Origin: Nitrosomonadaceae bacterium
GTDB taxonomy: Bacteria; Pseudomonadota; Gammaproteobacteria; Burkholderiales; Usitatibacteraceae
Direction: 5' to 3'
Length of the DNA: 28,593 nt
Assembly (NCBI GenBank): GCA_021300055.1
Contig: JAJTHU010000176.1
Span: forward strand, 1 to 28,593
Part shown: piece after piece, positions 1-8,546 of the stretch
Numbering within the stretch: the stretch's first letter is position 1
Layout of the letters: each line of letters starts with the position of its first letter
Position numbers and translations under genes: made by a program
Notes under the pieces: generated by a model
Seen by the model: the letters and a program-made list of their open reading frames with translations, nothing else
The model's database searches: none
Told to the model about the DNA's origin: nothing

Positions 1-876
1 GAGTTCGTCGATGGTGACGTAAACCAATCGGTCGTTAAACGATGCGCTGATGCTGCCGATCACGTACTCGTCTGTTAGTCCAGCGTTATCGAGTTTGCTG
101 CAGCGAGAGCCAACAGGGAGCGACGCCCAACCGGCAGGCATGGGAATGGCATCCAGAAAGTCGCGAGGCATGCCGAGCGAAGCGGGGCGCGCTTGTGTTC
201 TGCCCTCGGTTGAAATGGGCGGCCCTGGCATGACGAGAACAAAGGCCACTCGGTCACTGATGATGCGGCCGCCCGCATCACACACCTTAAGCCATGGCCA
301 TGCGGGACCAGTTGCTTGTCCGCACCCCACAAAACTCATCACCGTGCGTGAGGCCGTTTGCGAATTCAACACCTGCATGCAATCAGGGCTCACCAAGTTC
401 TGGCTGGCCGCATACCAAGGTACTAGGCCTGCCGGATCCCGTTGGCTGACGTCTGGGAGGTCGAAGCCGAGTGAACTCCAAGGCAATCGGCCTAGGCAGC
501 GCAGATTGGCGCTCGCGCCGCTAGCTATGCTCAACGCAGGCAAGCCGTTGACCCGCGCGGCATCGAAACAACCCGAATCCTGCAAACCATCGTAGTTCGC
601 GTTTTGCAGGGTGTCCGGTGCAAGCATCTGACCGGAGCGCGTGCCACCACTCATTTGCGCCACCGAGTAGCCGATGATCGCGGCGCGCGCGCGCATCAGC
701 ACATCTGCGGCCATCTCGGATTCGGCAAGTCTTCGTTCGCTGCGCCCACTGCCCGCGACCGTCACGAACATTGCCACTGCGCCGACGGTCAACACAGCGA
801 GCAGCGTCAGTAGGACTGCGTAGCCAGCGTGAACGGGCCGCGCTCCAATGGGTTTTCGCAAATCAAACACAAGCAT
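1..876 (-). CDS. Prepilin-like pilus-locus protein (C-terminus beyond window)
   Basis: The frame is open on the minus strand from the ATG at 876 to the window edge (about 292 codons), so the C-terminus is missing. The N-terminus has a short basic leader, then Gly-Tyr and a hydrophobic segment (about residues 19-40) containing AVLLTLLAVLTVGAVAMF, as in type IV prepilins and pseudopilins. The body has IIGYS (near 73), LGRLPW, a Cys-rich middle, and near the visible end NDRLVYVTIDEL. This layout matches, from memory, uncharacterised prepilin-like proteins encoded in betaproteobacterial pilus loci. The mature position 5 would be Leu rather than the usual Glu, so it may be a minor, tip-type component. 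It follows the 181-aa gene by 87 bases. No strong ribosome binding site precedes the ATG. The family call is moderate and the function is inferred from location. Confidence 0.6.
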   Translation of the reverse strand, partial: MLVFDLRKPIGARPVHAGYAVLLTLLAVLTVGAVAMFVTVAGSGRSERRLAESEMAADVLMRARAAIIGYSVAQMSGGTRSGQMLAPDTLQNANYDGLQDSGCFDAARVNGLPALSIASGASANLRCLGRLPWSSLGFDLPDVSQRDPAGLVPWYAASQNLVSPDCMQVLNSQTASRTVMSFVGCGQATGPAWPWLKVCDAGGRIISDRVAFVLVMPGPPISTEGRTQARPASLGMPRDFLDAIPMPAGWASLPVGSRCSKLDNAGLTDEYVIGSISASFNDRLVYVTIDEL

Positions 877-930
877 CCACGGGGGTTTTCAAGCAAAAAA
901 CGCTTGAAAAAGCGCGCCAAATAAGGGCTT
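875..930 (+). repeat. Dispersed short repeat with hairpin, copy 1
   Basis: This copy begins ATCCACGGG and continues with TTTCAAGCAAAAA, a GCxTGAAAA arm and CGCCAA. The same blocks occur in the same order at 21380-21428. TTTTCAAGC and GCTTGAAAA form a perfect 9-bp inverted repeat around a short A-rich loop. It lies between two minus-strand pilus genes and touches the start codon of the prepilin-like gene. No transposase is nearby. Confidence 0.55.
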
Positions 931-963
931 TTAACTTAGAGGGCGCGCGCATCAGGCGTAGAC

Positions 964-1509
964 TCAGCGCGCCGGATTTTCCCGGCTTGGCGCACGGGGT
1001 GTGTCGCGAGCGGCGCGACGCGGTGATTTGGCGTCAGCATTTGGGGCGGTCGTCGCGTCAACCACCTTTGCCTTGAGTTCCGGCCCAATCATGGCATTGG
1101 GCACGATGGGGTCGCGCGCTTTCGGTGCGACCACGCGCGGCGTGCCATTTATCCAGTAGGTCGTCCGACCGCCAACCTGCCGCATCACGCCATCGAGTGT
1201 CGGCGCCAGGCTGATGCCCGCGTCGAGCTCATCGGTCGACACGCCGCGAGCACGTGCGCGATCGAGGCGCGCACGCTCGTCTTCGCTAAAAAACAGCCGG
1301 TCAGTCAGGAGCGGTGATGGTCCTGGCTGTGTGATGCGCACAGGCGTCGCAGACTTGGGTGGCTCTGCAGTCGCATTTGGCTGGCTCGCGGCCGCTTGTG
1401 CGGGCGGCGTACTGGATGGTTGCGCGGATGCGGCCAGCACCCACGTACAAAACGCAGCGTGCATGCAGCCGCGACCCAGCGATGTCAAATTCGCGAATGA
1501 AGGTTTCAT
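964..1509 (-). CDS. Small exported pilus-locus protein (MshK position)
   Basis: A 181-residue protein with a likely signal peptide: hydrophobic residues about 16-27, then a possible cleavage after ASA near 29. A Pro/Ala/Gln-rich stretch follows. Its recognisable core is LLTDRLFFSEDERARLDRAR (about residues 87-106) and, later, GGRTTYWINGTPR. The WINGTP element resembles the short beta-hairpin of PilP/MshK-type proteins, but I cannot assign a family firmly. The start overlaps the stop of the upstream PilO/MshJ-like gene by 4 bases (ATGA), so the two are probably translationally coupled. The role is inferred to be a periplasmic part of the pilus assembly complex. The C-terminal third is basic and low in complexity. 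Confidence 0.6.
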   Translation of the reverse strand: MKPSFANLTSLGRGCMHAAFCTWVLAASAQPSSTPPAQAAASQPNATAEPPKSATPVRITQPGPSPLLTDRLFFSEDERARLDRARARGVSTDELDAGISLAPTLDGVMRQVGGRTTYWINGTPRVVAPKARDPIVPNAMIGPELKAKVVDATTAPNADAKSPRRAARDTPRAPSRENPAR

Positions 1510-2231
1510 GGCTTGCCCTTCACGCTTCCAGAGAGTGCACTCTCTTTCGCTGGGGTTGCGGGCGGCGCGGCGCGCTTATCGGCGAGCGTAATCCACTCCA
1601 TCGAGCAACTCGCTTCGATTCCCGCGACCAACTTAGCAGGGGTGTCCACACCGCTTGCTCGCTCTGGCGCGTCTGGCGCTGCTGGAGCTTTGGCTGCCAC
1701 GAGCGACGCCTGCGAGCGCTGAATGTGGCATTTGTCCGTTTGAAAGATCCCGCGCTGAAGTCGAGAGAACTCGTCAAGGAACGCGAACATGTCGCGGTCA
1801 TGCACTGCCTTCGCCCGGATCTTGATCCGCGTCCCAAGCGCATCGATCGCCGCAAGGTTCATACCACCCGCCAAGGTCAGCGAGCGTTGTGGGGAGAGTT
1901 CGTACTCGAGTGAGAGCAAGCTGTGGCGACGCTTGAGCTGATCGAGCGCGTCGACGAAATCGAGTCGTTGCTCGGGCACGAATACACCGTGCGCGATCAA
2001 CGCCGTATAGGTGTCCTCGGAGTTACGCAAATCATCGCGTTCGCGTTTGGCATTGGCGAGTCGCGCCTGCACGTCGCCGAGGGTGCGCATGGATTGCTGA
2101 TCGTCACGCTTCTCAGCCTGCCAGTAGAAGTAGCTACCGAGCACCAAGAATACTGCGACGCCGATGCCAGCCACCAACGTCAGGTACGCGAACTTGAGCG
2201 CGCCGAATCCCTCTCGTGTAATTGCGCTCAT
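1506..2231 (-). CDS. PilO/MshJ-like inner-membrane pilus assembly protein
   Basis: A 241-residue protein with one N-terminal membrane segment (about residues 13-36), a predicted coiled coil (about 45-75) and a periplasmic domain. This is the architecture of PilO, GspM and MshJ, which form the inner-membrane alignment complex with PilN/GspL-type partners. Two cysteines near the C-terminus (in DKCHIQR and EASCSMEWITL) could form a disulfide. The gene overlaps its upstream PilM/PilN-like neighbour by 4 bases and its downstream neighbour by 4 bases, so the three are probably translated in a coupled series. The call rests on topology and context rather than on a diagnostic motif. Confidence 0.65.
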   Translation of the reverse strand: MSAITREGFGALKFAYLTLVAGIGVAVFLVLGSYFYWQAEKRDDQQSMRTLGDVQARLANAKRERDDLRNSEDTYTALIAHGVFVPEQRLDFVDALDQLKRRHSLLSLEYELSPQRSLTLAGGMNLAAIDALGTRIKIRAKAVHDRDMFAFLDEFSRLQRGIFQTDKCHIQRSQASLVAAKAPAAPDAPERASGVDTPAKLVAGIEASCSMEWITLADKRAAPPATPAKESALSGSVKGKP

Positions 2232-3865
2232 ACGCCACCTACATCTTTGGTTAGCGCGATGGCAAAGCCAGCTTGCTGATTAATCGTTGGCGGCAACTCT
2301 TGAACCTTGAGTGTGACACCAAGTCCGACATCGACGGGAACACGAATCAAGCGGACTTTTGTATTTGGCAAGGCTGATAACTTGGCCACTAGTGCGTCAA
2401 TCTGCAGGAGCGCTTTACGTGTATTGCCGTCGAACGGTCGAATCATCGCGTCGAGCACGACGCTTTGGTAGCGATTGCCGGGAAGTGGCGGGTTGGCTGG
2501 GTCTACAGGCGTTGCCGCGGGAGTGGGCGGCGCGCTGGCACTTGGTGTGGCACGGCGCTCCGACGAAATCGCCTGTGGTGAACTAGCGCCGGAGGCAGGG
2601 GGCAGGCTCGGCGTCGCATCCGGATTGTTACTCACCATCCATGCGAGTTGAACCACTTGCACATCTGGGAAGTCGTTTAACACACGACCGAGGTCCAGCG
2701 CTAACGGCGTGGGTGAGGCGGGGTGCGGTCGGATCTGCGAATTGAAAAATGCGCTGGTGTCGCGCACGGTGTCCGTGCCCATCTTTTGCAAGCGCATTGA
2801 GTTGACGACCGCTTGATAATCGTTTTGTAACTGGCGCTCCTGCCGCGTGCGAGCTTCGATTTCGTTCGAAATGCGTGTTGCTTGGTACATGTTAAAGCCT
2901 GTGCCGCCGGCACCAATGGCGACGATGGCCGCTGTCAAGGAAATCAACGCGAGCCGGATGCGTCGATAGGTGGCAAAGCGCGTCTCCTCTCTGCTGCCGA
3001 AGTGGTTTTCCACGCGGCTTTGTGCATACAAATGACAAAGCAATTGCTCAGCGTGTGACGATGTCGGTTCGCTCGCCATGCGAAGTTTCTTCGCAAGCTC
3101 GCCAATCTCGACGAAGCGATAACGCAACATCGGAAACCGCCGAATTGCATCGCTCATCATGCCGCGATCACGCGCGTGGACGAGCATACAAACTTCAAGC
3201 GAGTCTTGTTCGCCGAAAGTGTGCAAGCTATCGAGGTATTGCCAAGTGCGACTGGTTTCGGCCGCGATCAAATCGCCGACAGACTTTGCCTCGTCGTAGA
3301 TGATCGGTGTGAGGCGGCTGAACTTGATTTGACCGTCGTTGAAGTACGTCTGACGCAAACCAAAATCAGGGACGATGGTGACGAGCAGCGAGTGCTTCGA
3401 GGGAGTGTCTAGCTCCTTGAGCAATCGCGACGACAGCACGGCCGAAGACGACACGGCCAGCAACGGCACTTGCAGCTTTTCAAGCTGGGAGATGAGTGGC
3501 TTGAGGAAATCTGCGTTTGTGACCGCATGGAAAAACACACGATCATCGCGTCGACCTTCGGCCTCACGGCCTTGAACAAGCGCGTGTCGGTACGGCGAGA
3601 TCCGATAGAGCTGCGATAGCTTGCGCTCGAGTACCGCGTCCTGATCGCCGCCGCGCAGGTGCGGCACGGTATCGGTACGGAAATCTTCCTCGATCAGATC
3701 GGTGATGACCGTTGTCGGAACGGACGAGTGACGCGATAAATGCTCGGTGAGCTTTGGGCTCTCAATATCGGCGACGGGAAATTCACTGCGCACAGCACTG
3801 CTGCCTCGCCCTAATAGCAGCGAAACAATCTTGTCATTGGTGACGTACAGGAAATGCTGGCTCAC
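2228..3865 (-). CDS. PilM/PilN-like (GspL/MshI-type) bitopic pilus protein
   Basis: A 545-residue protein. Residues 1-300 form a soluble, probably cytoplasmic domain of the PilM/GspL kind. A single membrane segment lies at about 304-326, then a coiled coil at 330-355 and a periplasmic PilN-like domain. The periplasmic part is interrupted at about 414-464 by a Pro/Ala/Ser-rich insertion. It therefore appears to combine PilM and PilN functions in one chain, as GspL does. It starts 16 bases after mshG and overlaps the PilO-like gene by 4 bases. Its expected role is to connect the cytoplasmic ATPase and platform to the periplasmic alignment complex. By position and topology it is a candidate MshI equivalent, but sequence identity to MshI was not tested. 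Confidence 0.65.
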   Translation of the reverse strand: MSQHFLYVTNDKIVSLLLGRGSSAVRSEFPVADIESPKLTEHLSRHSSVPTTVITDLIEEDFRTDTVPHLRGGDQDAVLERKLSQLYRISPYRHALVQGREAEGRRDDRVFFHAVTNADFLKPLISQLEKLQVPLLAVSSSAVLSSRLLKELDTPSKHSLLVTIVPDFGLRQTYFNDGQIKFSRLTPIIYDEAKSVGDLIAAETSRTWQYLDSLHTFGEQDSLEVCMLVHARDRGMMSDAIRRFPMLRYRFVEIGELAKKLRMASEPTSSHAEQLLCHLYAQSRVENHFGSREETRFATYRRIRLALISLTAAIVAIGAGGTGFNMYQATRISNEIEARTRQERQLQNDYQAVVNSMRLQKMGTDTVRDTSAFFNSQIRPHPASPTPLALDLGRVLNDFPDVQVVQLAWMVSNNPDATPSLPPASGASSPQAISSERRATPSASAPPTPAATPVDPANPPLPGNRYQSVVLDAMIRPFDGNTRKALLQIDALVAKLSALPNTKVRLIRVPVDVGLGVTLKVQELPPTINQQAGFAIALTKDVGGV

Positions 3866-3881
3866 GAGTGGATTCCGGTGC

Positions 3882-5087
3882 TTAACGGATGGCGGTCTTG
3901 GAAATAACGTCGTACATCGGCAGGAAGATCGTCACCAAAATGCCGATCAAGATGCCACCGAGCACGACCGTCAGAATGGGCTGAACCAACTCCTGCAACT
4001 TCGACATCGTCTCTTTGACTTCGCGGTTGTAGAAGTAGCTTACGTTGAGTAGCGCCGCATCAAGCCCACCCGTTGACTCGCCGACCTTGAGCATGCGTAG
4101 CACCAGGGGCGGAAACATTCGCGCGTTCTGAAACGCCTGTGTGATAGCCGTGCCGTCATTGATGTCGCGCCCGACACGTTGCAGGCCTTCCTCGAGCACG
4201 CGATTGCCCACAATTTTCTCGGAGATCTGAATGCAATCGAGAACGCCAAGCCCGGACTGGTACATCAACGCAAAGTAGGTCGAGAAACGCGCCAAGATGA
4301 TCTTCTCGGTGAGCGGCCCCATGATTGGTAGCTTGAGGGCAAGGGCATCGATGCGGTAGCGCACCTCTTCACTAGTGCGCGCGAGAACAAATAGCACGAC
4401 TACTGCAACGATTGGGGTGCCGAGACACAGATACCAATACTTCTTCATGAACGCTGAAACGGCGATAAGCGCCAGCGTCGCCTGAGGAGGATTGGGCGTC
4501 AATGCCTTCATCGTAATCGCGAGCTGCGGCACGAGGAAAATCATCAACGCGAACACCACGCCGATGATCACGGTGCCGGCAAAGATCGGATACATCATCG
4601 CTTTCTTAAGCTGCGAGGCCAGCTCGTCTTGCCACTTCAGGTTCTCGGTGAGCTGTGTCAACACCTCGGGCAATTGACCGGCTTGTTCGCCGGTGCGAAT
4701 CAAGGCGACGAACACCGTGTCGAACGCCTGCGGGTGATTGGCCATTGCCTCTGAAAGCCGCAAACCACCTTCGATGTCTTCAAGCAGGCTCGCCACAATT
4801 TGCTTGAACGCGGGGTTCTCAACTGTATCGCGCAAATCCGTCAGCGCTTCGACGATCGGCACGCCTGCGCGCAACAACTGATCCATATGGAAACAAAACG
4901 TAATCAGTTCTTTACGCGCGATCCGCGTCGCACGCGAGAGGGCGGATTTTTTGACCGTCTCATAAGTGATGAGGTCGAGATCCATCCGCTTCAAACGAAG
5001 CTCTAGATCGACCACATTGGCAGCGTCGACATCGCCGGTTTGGATGATGCCTTCGCCGTCGATCGCGCGGTAGCTAAACGAGGCCAC
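3882..5087 (-). CDS. mshG: Pilus platform protein MshG (GspF/PilC family)
   Basis: A 401-residue polytopic inner-membrane protein of the type II secretion F family. The N-terminus FSYRAIDGEG is typical. Two homologous cytoplasmic GspF domains (about 65-190 and 270-395) each lead into membrane segments, and the protein ends with the usual long hydrophobic hairpin near ILTVVLGGILIGILVTIFLP. It forms the platform acted on by the MshE ATPase during pilin polymerisation. The start is GTG at 5087, preceded by AGGGCG; the nearby ATG at 5103 is out of frame. The gene lies 24 bases after mshE and 16 bases before the PilM/PilN-like gene, so it is operonic. Length and motifs are normal for the family. 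Confidence 0.9.
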   Translation of the reverse strand: MASFSYRAIDGEGIIQTGDVDAANVVDLELRLKRMDLDLITYETVKKSALSRATRIARKELITFCFHMDQLLRAGVPIVEALTDLRDTVENPAFKQIVASLLEDIEGGLRLSEAMANHPQAFDTVFVALIRTGEQAGQLPEVLTQLTENLKWQDELASQLKKAMMYPIFAGTVIIGVVFALMIFLVPQLAITMKALTPNPPQATLALIAVSAFMKKYWYLCLGTPIVAVVVLFVLARTSEEVRYRIDALALKLPIMGPLTEKIILARFSTYFALMYQSGLGVLDCIQISEKIVGNRVLEEGLQRVGRDINDGTAITQAFQNARMFPPLVLRMLKVGESTGGLDAALLNVSYFYNREVKETMSKLQELVQPILTVVLGGILIGILVTIFLPMYDVISKTAIR

Positions 5088-5111
5088 GATTCGCCCTATT
5101 CATTTGCTCGT

Positions 5112-6827
5112 CTACTCGATTCTGTCGGTGAGGTCGACGATACGCGAAATTTCATCGAGATCGGTCTCACCTCGCAACACACGCGAGACCGCATCTTCTG
5201 CCAGCGTGCGGAAGCCACGCTTGCGTGCAGTGTCGCGAATCTCTTTGGCGGTGGCGCGTCGTGCGATGAGTTCGTCAATCTCGGAGTCCATCTTGAAAAG
5301 TTCCATGATGGCCACACGGCCCTTGTAGCCGGTGTTGTCGCAGGCCTCACAACCAACGTGGCGATAAACCTCGCCCGTCCATGATTCAGCGACACCCAAA
5401 ATGCGGCGCGTCGCTGCGTCGCTCGGTTTTAATGGCTCTTTGCAGGTGTTGCACAGACGTCTAACCAAGCGCTGCGCGACCACACCGATGATATTGCCCG
5501 CCATGATGTCGGGGAGCACACCCAGGTCTTGCAAACGCGGGATCGCGCCGATGGCCGAGTTGGTGTGCAGTGTGGAATACACTTGGTGGCCCGTCATCGC
5601 GGCACGAAACGCCATTTCGGCCGTGTCTTGATCGCGGATCTCACCAACAAGGATCACGTCCGGATCTTGGCGCATCATCGATCGGATGCCGCTTGCAAAG
5701 TCGAGCTTGGCTGACTCATTTACCGAAGTCTGTCGGATCATCGCCATCGGGTACTCGACCGGGTCCTCGAGCGTCATGATGTTGACGCCCTCGGTATTCA
5801 CGTGGTTCAGGATCGAATAAAGCGTGGTCGTTTTGCCTGAGCCTGTCGGGCCGGTGACCAGAATGATTCCCTCAGGCCGCGCCATCATCAAACGCAGCAT
5901 CTTGAGTTCGTTTTCTCCCAAGGCCAAGTCATCAAGCGGCACGATGCCTTTTTGGCGGTCGAGGATACGCAGCACGACGTTCTCGCCGTGCGTTGTCGGC
6001 TGCGCGGCCACACGGAAGTCGACCTGTCGTCCCGAGAGTGTCAGCGAAATGCGTCCGTCCTGTGGTGCGCGAGTTTCCGCGATGTTCATGCCTGAAATCA
6101 CTTTCAGACGGACCACCATCGCGCTCCAATAGTTCTTGTGCAACGAGCGAATCTGACGGAGCACGCCGTCGATGCGATAGCGAATACGCAAGAAGCCTTG
6201 CTCAGGCTCAAAGTGGATGTCCGACGCGCTGCGCTTGACCGCATCCGCGAGCAGCGCATCGACCAAGCGCACCACCGGCTGGCTGTACTCGTCGAAATCG
6301 GTCGCCATGCTCTGGTAATCGATTTCGCCGGTTTCGATTTCGTTCAGGATGCCGTCGATCGACAACTCGAAGCCGTAGTGCTGCTCGATGGCGATGGCGA
6401 TATCGGATTCGCGCGCCAGAACTTGCTCAATGCGCACGTCATCGCGTAGCAGTACGCGAATCTGGTCGAGTGCGACAACGTTGGTCGGGTCGGCAACGGC
6501 GAGCAGCAACTTGCGGCTCTTGCGGTCGTAGTCGACAGGAAGCACCTGATAGCGCTTGGCGACTTCTTTGGGCACCATCGCCAGCGCAGCGTGGTCGATG
6601 ATGGTGTTCGACAGATCGACCGCAACCTGTCCAAGGCTCTCGGAAAGCGTGTCGCGAATCGTGGCTTCGGTAACGAAGCCGAGGGTTACCAGCGTTTTGC
6701 CGAGCGGTGCCTTGCTCTTGCGTTGCTCAACCAGCGCGATATTGAGCTGATCCTGCGAAATTACCCCGCGCGCAAGCAGACTCTGTCCGAGCGGTAGCTG
6801 CGAAATTGGGGCGTTCATTTGATTCAT
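5112..6827 (-). CDS. mshE: Pilus assembly ATPase MshE (GspE/PilB family)
   Basis: A 571-residue secretion ATPase powering pilus extension. An N-terminal MshEN domain occupies about residues 8-150. The catalytic core has Walker A GPTGSGKTTT, Walker B ILVGEIRDQDTAEMAF, the His box STLHTNSAIGAIPRL and a four-cysteine zinc site (CNTC and CEAC). The start is ATG at 6827, preceded by GAGCGAAAG; an in-frame TTG seven codons upstream is less likely. In V. cholerae MshE the N-terminal domain binds c-di-GMP through two 24-residue motifs that begin with RLG. Here both motifs begin with PLG (residues 12 and 41), and the closing Gln is kept only in the first (Gln35). The gene sits 81 bases after mshN. Confidence 0.92.
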   Translation of the reverse strand: MNQMNAPISQLPLGQSLLARGVISQDQLNIALVEQRKSKAPLGKTLVTLGFVTEATIRDTLSESLGQVAVDLSNTIIDHAALAMVPKEVAKRYQVLPVDYDRKSRKLLLAVADPTNVVALDQIRVLLRDDVRIEQVLARESDIAIAIEQHYGFELSIDGILNEIETGEIDYQSMATDFDEYSQPVVRLVDALLADAVKRSASDIHFEPEQGFLRIRYRIDGVLRQIRSLHKNYWSAMVVRLKVISGMNIAETRAPQDGRISLTLSGRQVDFRVAAQPTTHGENVVLRILDRQKGIVPLDDLALGENELKMLRLMMARPEGIILVTGPTGSGKTTTLYSILNHVNTEGVNIMTLEDPVEYPMAMIRQTSVNESAKLDFASGIRSMMRQDPDVILVGEIRDQDTAEMAFRAAMTGHQVYSTLHTNSAIGAIPRLQDLGVLPDIMAGNIIGVVAQRLVRRLCNTCKEPLKPSDAATRRILGVAESWTGEVYRHVGCEACDNTGYKGRVAIMELFKMDSEIDELIARRATAKEIRDTARKRGFRTLAEDAVSRVLRGETDLDEISRIVDLTDRIE

Positions 6828-6908
6828 CTTTCGCTCGGGTGATTGCAACCTCGGCGCCTAGCTGGTGGCCGGACACTGGCAGCAGATTGTACCAATCGAG
6901 CACGCTCA

Positions 6909-8537
6909 CTAGCGGGCGGCGGGCTCAATCTTGTCAGCGGGGGTTGCGGTCTCGCTCAGGTTACGAATTCGACGTTCAACTTGCGCACGATCAAACTGCC
7001 CACCGGCTCCAGCGGCAAGCGCGCGCCGATAAAAGTCGAGCGCGGTCCGCGACTGACCGAGTTGATCTAGGCTGACCGCCAAGTTGTAGAGGTAGTCGGG
7101 ATTGCGCGGCGCTAGCCGTGCGGCCTCAAAGTAAGCTTGCTGCGCCTCAGTCCAGCGGCGCGTCTCTGCGTAGATGTTGCCAAGCAAGAATTGCGCTGCC
7201 GCGTTGGAAGGATCCTGCGACACGATGATGCGCAACTCGGATTCGGTGGCGGCACGCCCACTACCGCTTCCGCCGCGTGGCATGAATTCAGATTCGATGG
7301 CGACCAACGCCGCAGACGCGACTGCGTTGCGCGGGTCAAGCTCCAATACGCGGCGATAGTGCTTTGCTGCGAGGCCGAGCTCTTCGGGCTTGCGACCTGA
7401 GCTGCTTCTGGCCAAGGCCGTTGCGAAGCCCAAATGTGCATCGATATCGTTGGGGTTTGCCGCGATTGCCTCAGCATAAGAGCGCTTTGCGGCAGCCCAA
7501 TCGCCAGCAAGCAGGGCAGCGTACCCAACTGAGGTGGGCGCTGAGGGCGGCTTCTGCTCGGTTGGCTTGGCCAACGTTAGCTGAACCCGGCGCGACGCGG
7601 GCGGCTCAGGTAGCGATTCAATCTTGCGCGCAACAATTTCACGCGGGGTTTCTGTCGCTTCTTTGGCTTTTGGTTTTGCGGGGCCGGGGCCGATCTTGCT
7701 CAGTGCAACCACTGGTGCTTCGGATTGTGGCGGTAGCAGTGGCGGCAGTGGTGCTTCACTTTGATCCTTGAGGGGCTCTGCGGGAGGGGGCGCGGTTGGC
7801 GTGCCGCCTGGTGTCGCAATGGCTGGCGCCTTAGTGACACTTCCGCTGGCGATGGTCGTCGGCGGAACTGGCGACGGCGCGGCGGACGGTGAGCGAGCAG
7901 CGGCGGAGGGGCGCGAAACTTTGTTGATTTCTTGCCAAACATACCACCCCCCTCCAGCTACACCTGCAAGACAAACAGCGACGACTGGCAGCATCCAAGC
8001 TGGCCGCGACCCCGAAGTAGCTTGGGCGTGCTTGACCGCAAAGGCGTTGTTAATGGCTCGACGCTTCGCCTCGACATCAGGTTGGCTGGCGTCTGCGTTT
8101 GACGCCGCCGACCCGGTGGGCGCCAGTTCGAGCTCTGGTGACGGTGGTTTCTTGGTGCCGATGCGCGCTGCACGAAACGCGGCAGTCGCAGACGACACGT
8201 TGGTGACGAGCGGCTTTTGTTGCGGCCCCAGCTCGCTCTCGATCATCTGTTCGAGCGTCAGCGGCGTTGCGGGCACGGTCGCATTGACAGTGCCGCGCGT
8301 ATCTTCCGCGGGCTTAGCAGGCATGGCCGGCGCGGCGGTCGTTTCGCGCGACGGCGATACCGCCTCTTCGAGAGACAGCTCGGATGCCTTCGCGGGGGTC
8401 GAGGCTGCAGGCACCGAAGCGCCTGTGCCTTCGAGATCCGGCGCTTGCGCTCCGGGCGCGTCATCGCTCTGACCGGATTCGGCTTTGGCGCGTTTGGCTT
8501 CTTCAGCACGTTTGAGCGCGTCCAGAAGCAGGCTCAC
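6909..8537 (-). CDS. mshN: MshN-like TPR pilus biogenesis protein
   Basis: A 542-residue bitopic protein. It starts with the conserved MSLLLDALKRAEEAKR, has a long low-complexity cytoplasmic region, one membrane segment at about 181-201, a Pro/Ala-rich periplasmic linker, and tetratricopeptide-type helices at about 345-530 (for example DWAAAKRSYAEAIAANPNDI and EAARLAPRNPDYLYNLA). The short N-terminal LLDALKRAE element followed by TPRs is characteristic of MshN-type proteins beside mshL and mshE. It is thought to help assemble or stabilise the secretin and inner-membrane complex. It lies 9 bases downstream of mshL, so both come from one transcript. The linker diverges in sequence, but topology and context fit well. 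Confidence 0.82.
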   Translation of the reverse strand: MSLLLDALKRAEEAKRAKAESGQSDDAPGAQAPDLEGTGASVPAASTPAKASELSLEEAVSPSRETTAAPAMPAKPAEDTRGTVNATVPATPLTLEQMIESELGPQQKPLVTNVSSATAAFRAARIGTKKPPSPELELAPTGSAASNADASQPDVEAKRRAINNAFAVKHAQATSGSRPAWMLPVVAVCLAGVAGGGWYVWQEINKVSRPSAAARSPSAAPSPVPPTTIASGSVTKAPAIATPGGTPTAPPPAEPLKDQSEAPLPPLLPPQSEAPVVALSKIGPGPAKPKAKEATETPREIVARKIESLPEPPASRRVQLTLAKPTEQKPPSAPTSVGYAALLAGDWAAAKRSYAEAIAANPNDIDAHLGFATALARSSSGRKPEELGLAAKHYRRVLELDPRNAVASAALVAIESEFMPRGGSGSGRAATESELRIIVSQDPSNAAAQFLLGNIYAETRRWTEAQQAYFEAARLAPRNPDYLYNLAVSLDQLGQSRTALDFYRRALAAGAGGQFDRAQVERRIRNLSETATPADKIEPAAR

Positions 8538-8546
8538 AACAGCTCC

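Noticed and set aside
877..930. Intrinsic terminator at the hairpin before the prepilin-like gene
   Set aside because: In the minus direction the stem is followed by CCCCCG rather than a T-run, and the feature matches a repeat copy elsewhere.
7768..8472. Plus-strand 234-codon frame opposite mshN
   Set aside because: Its Ala/Gly-rich translation mirrors the low-complexity linker of mshN on the other strand; no domain or ribosome binding site is seen.
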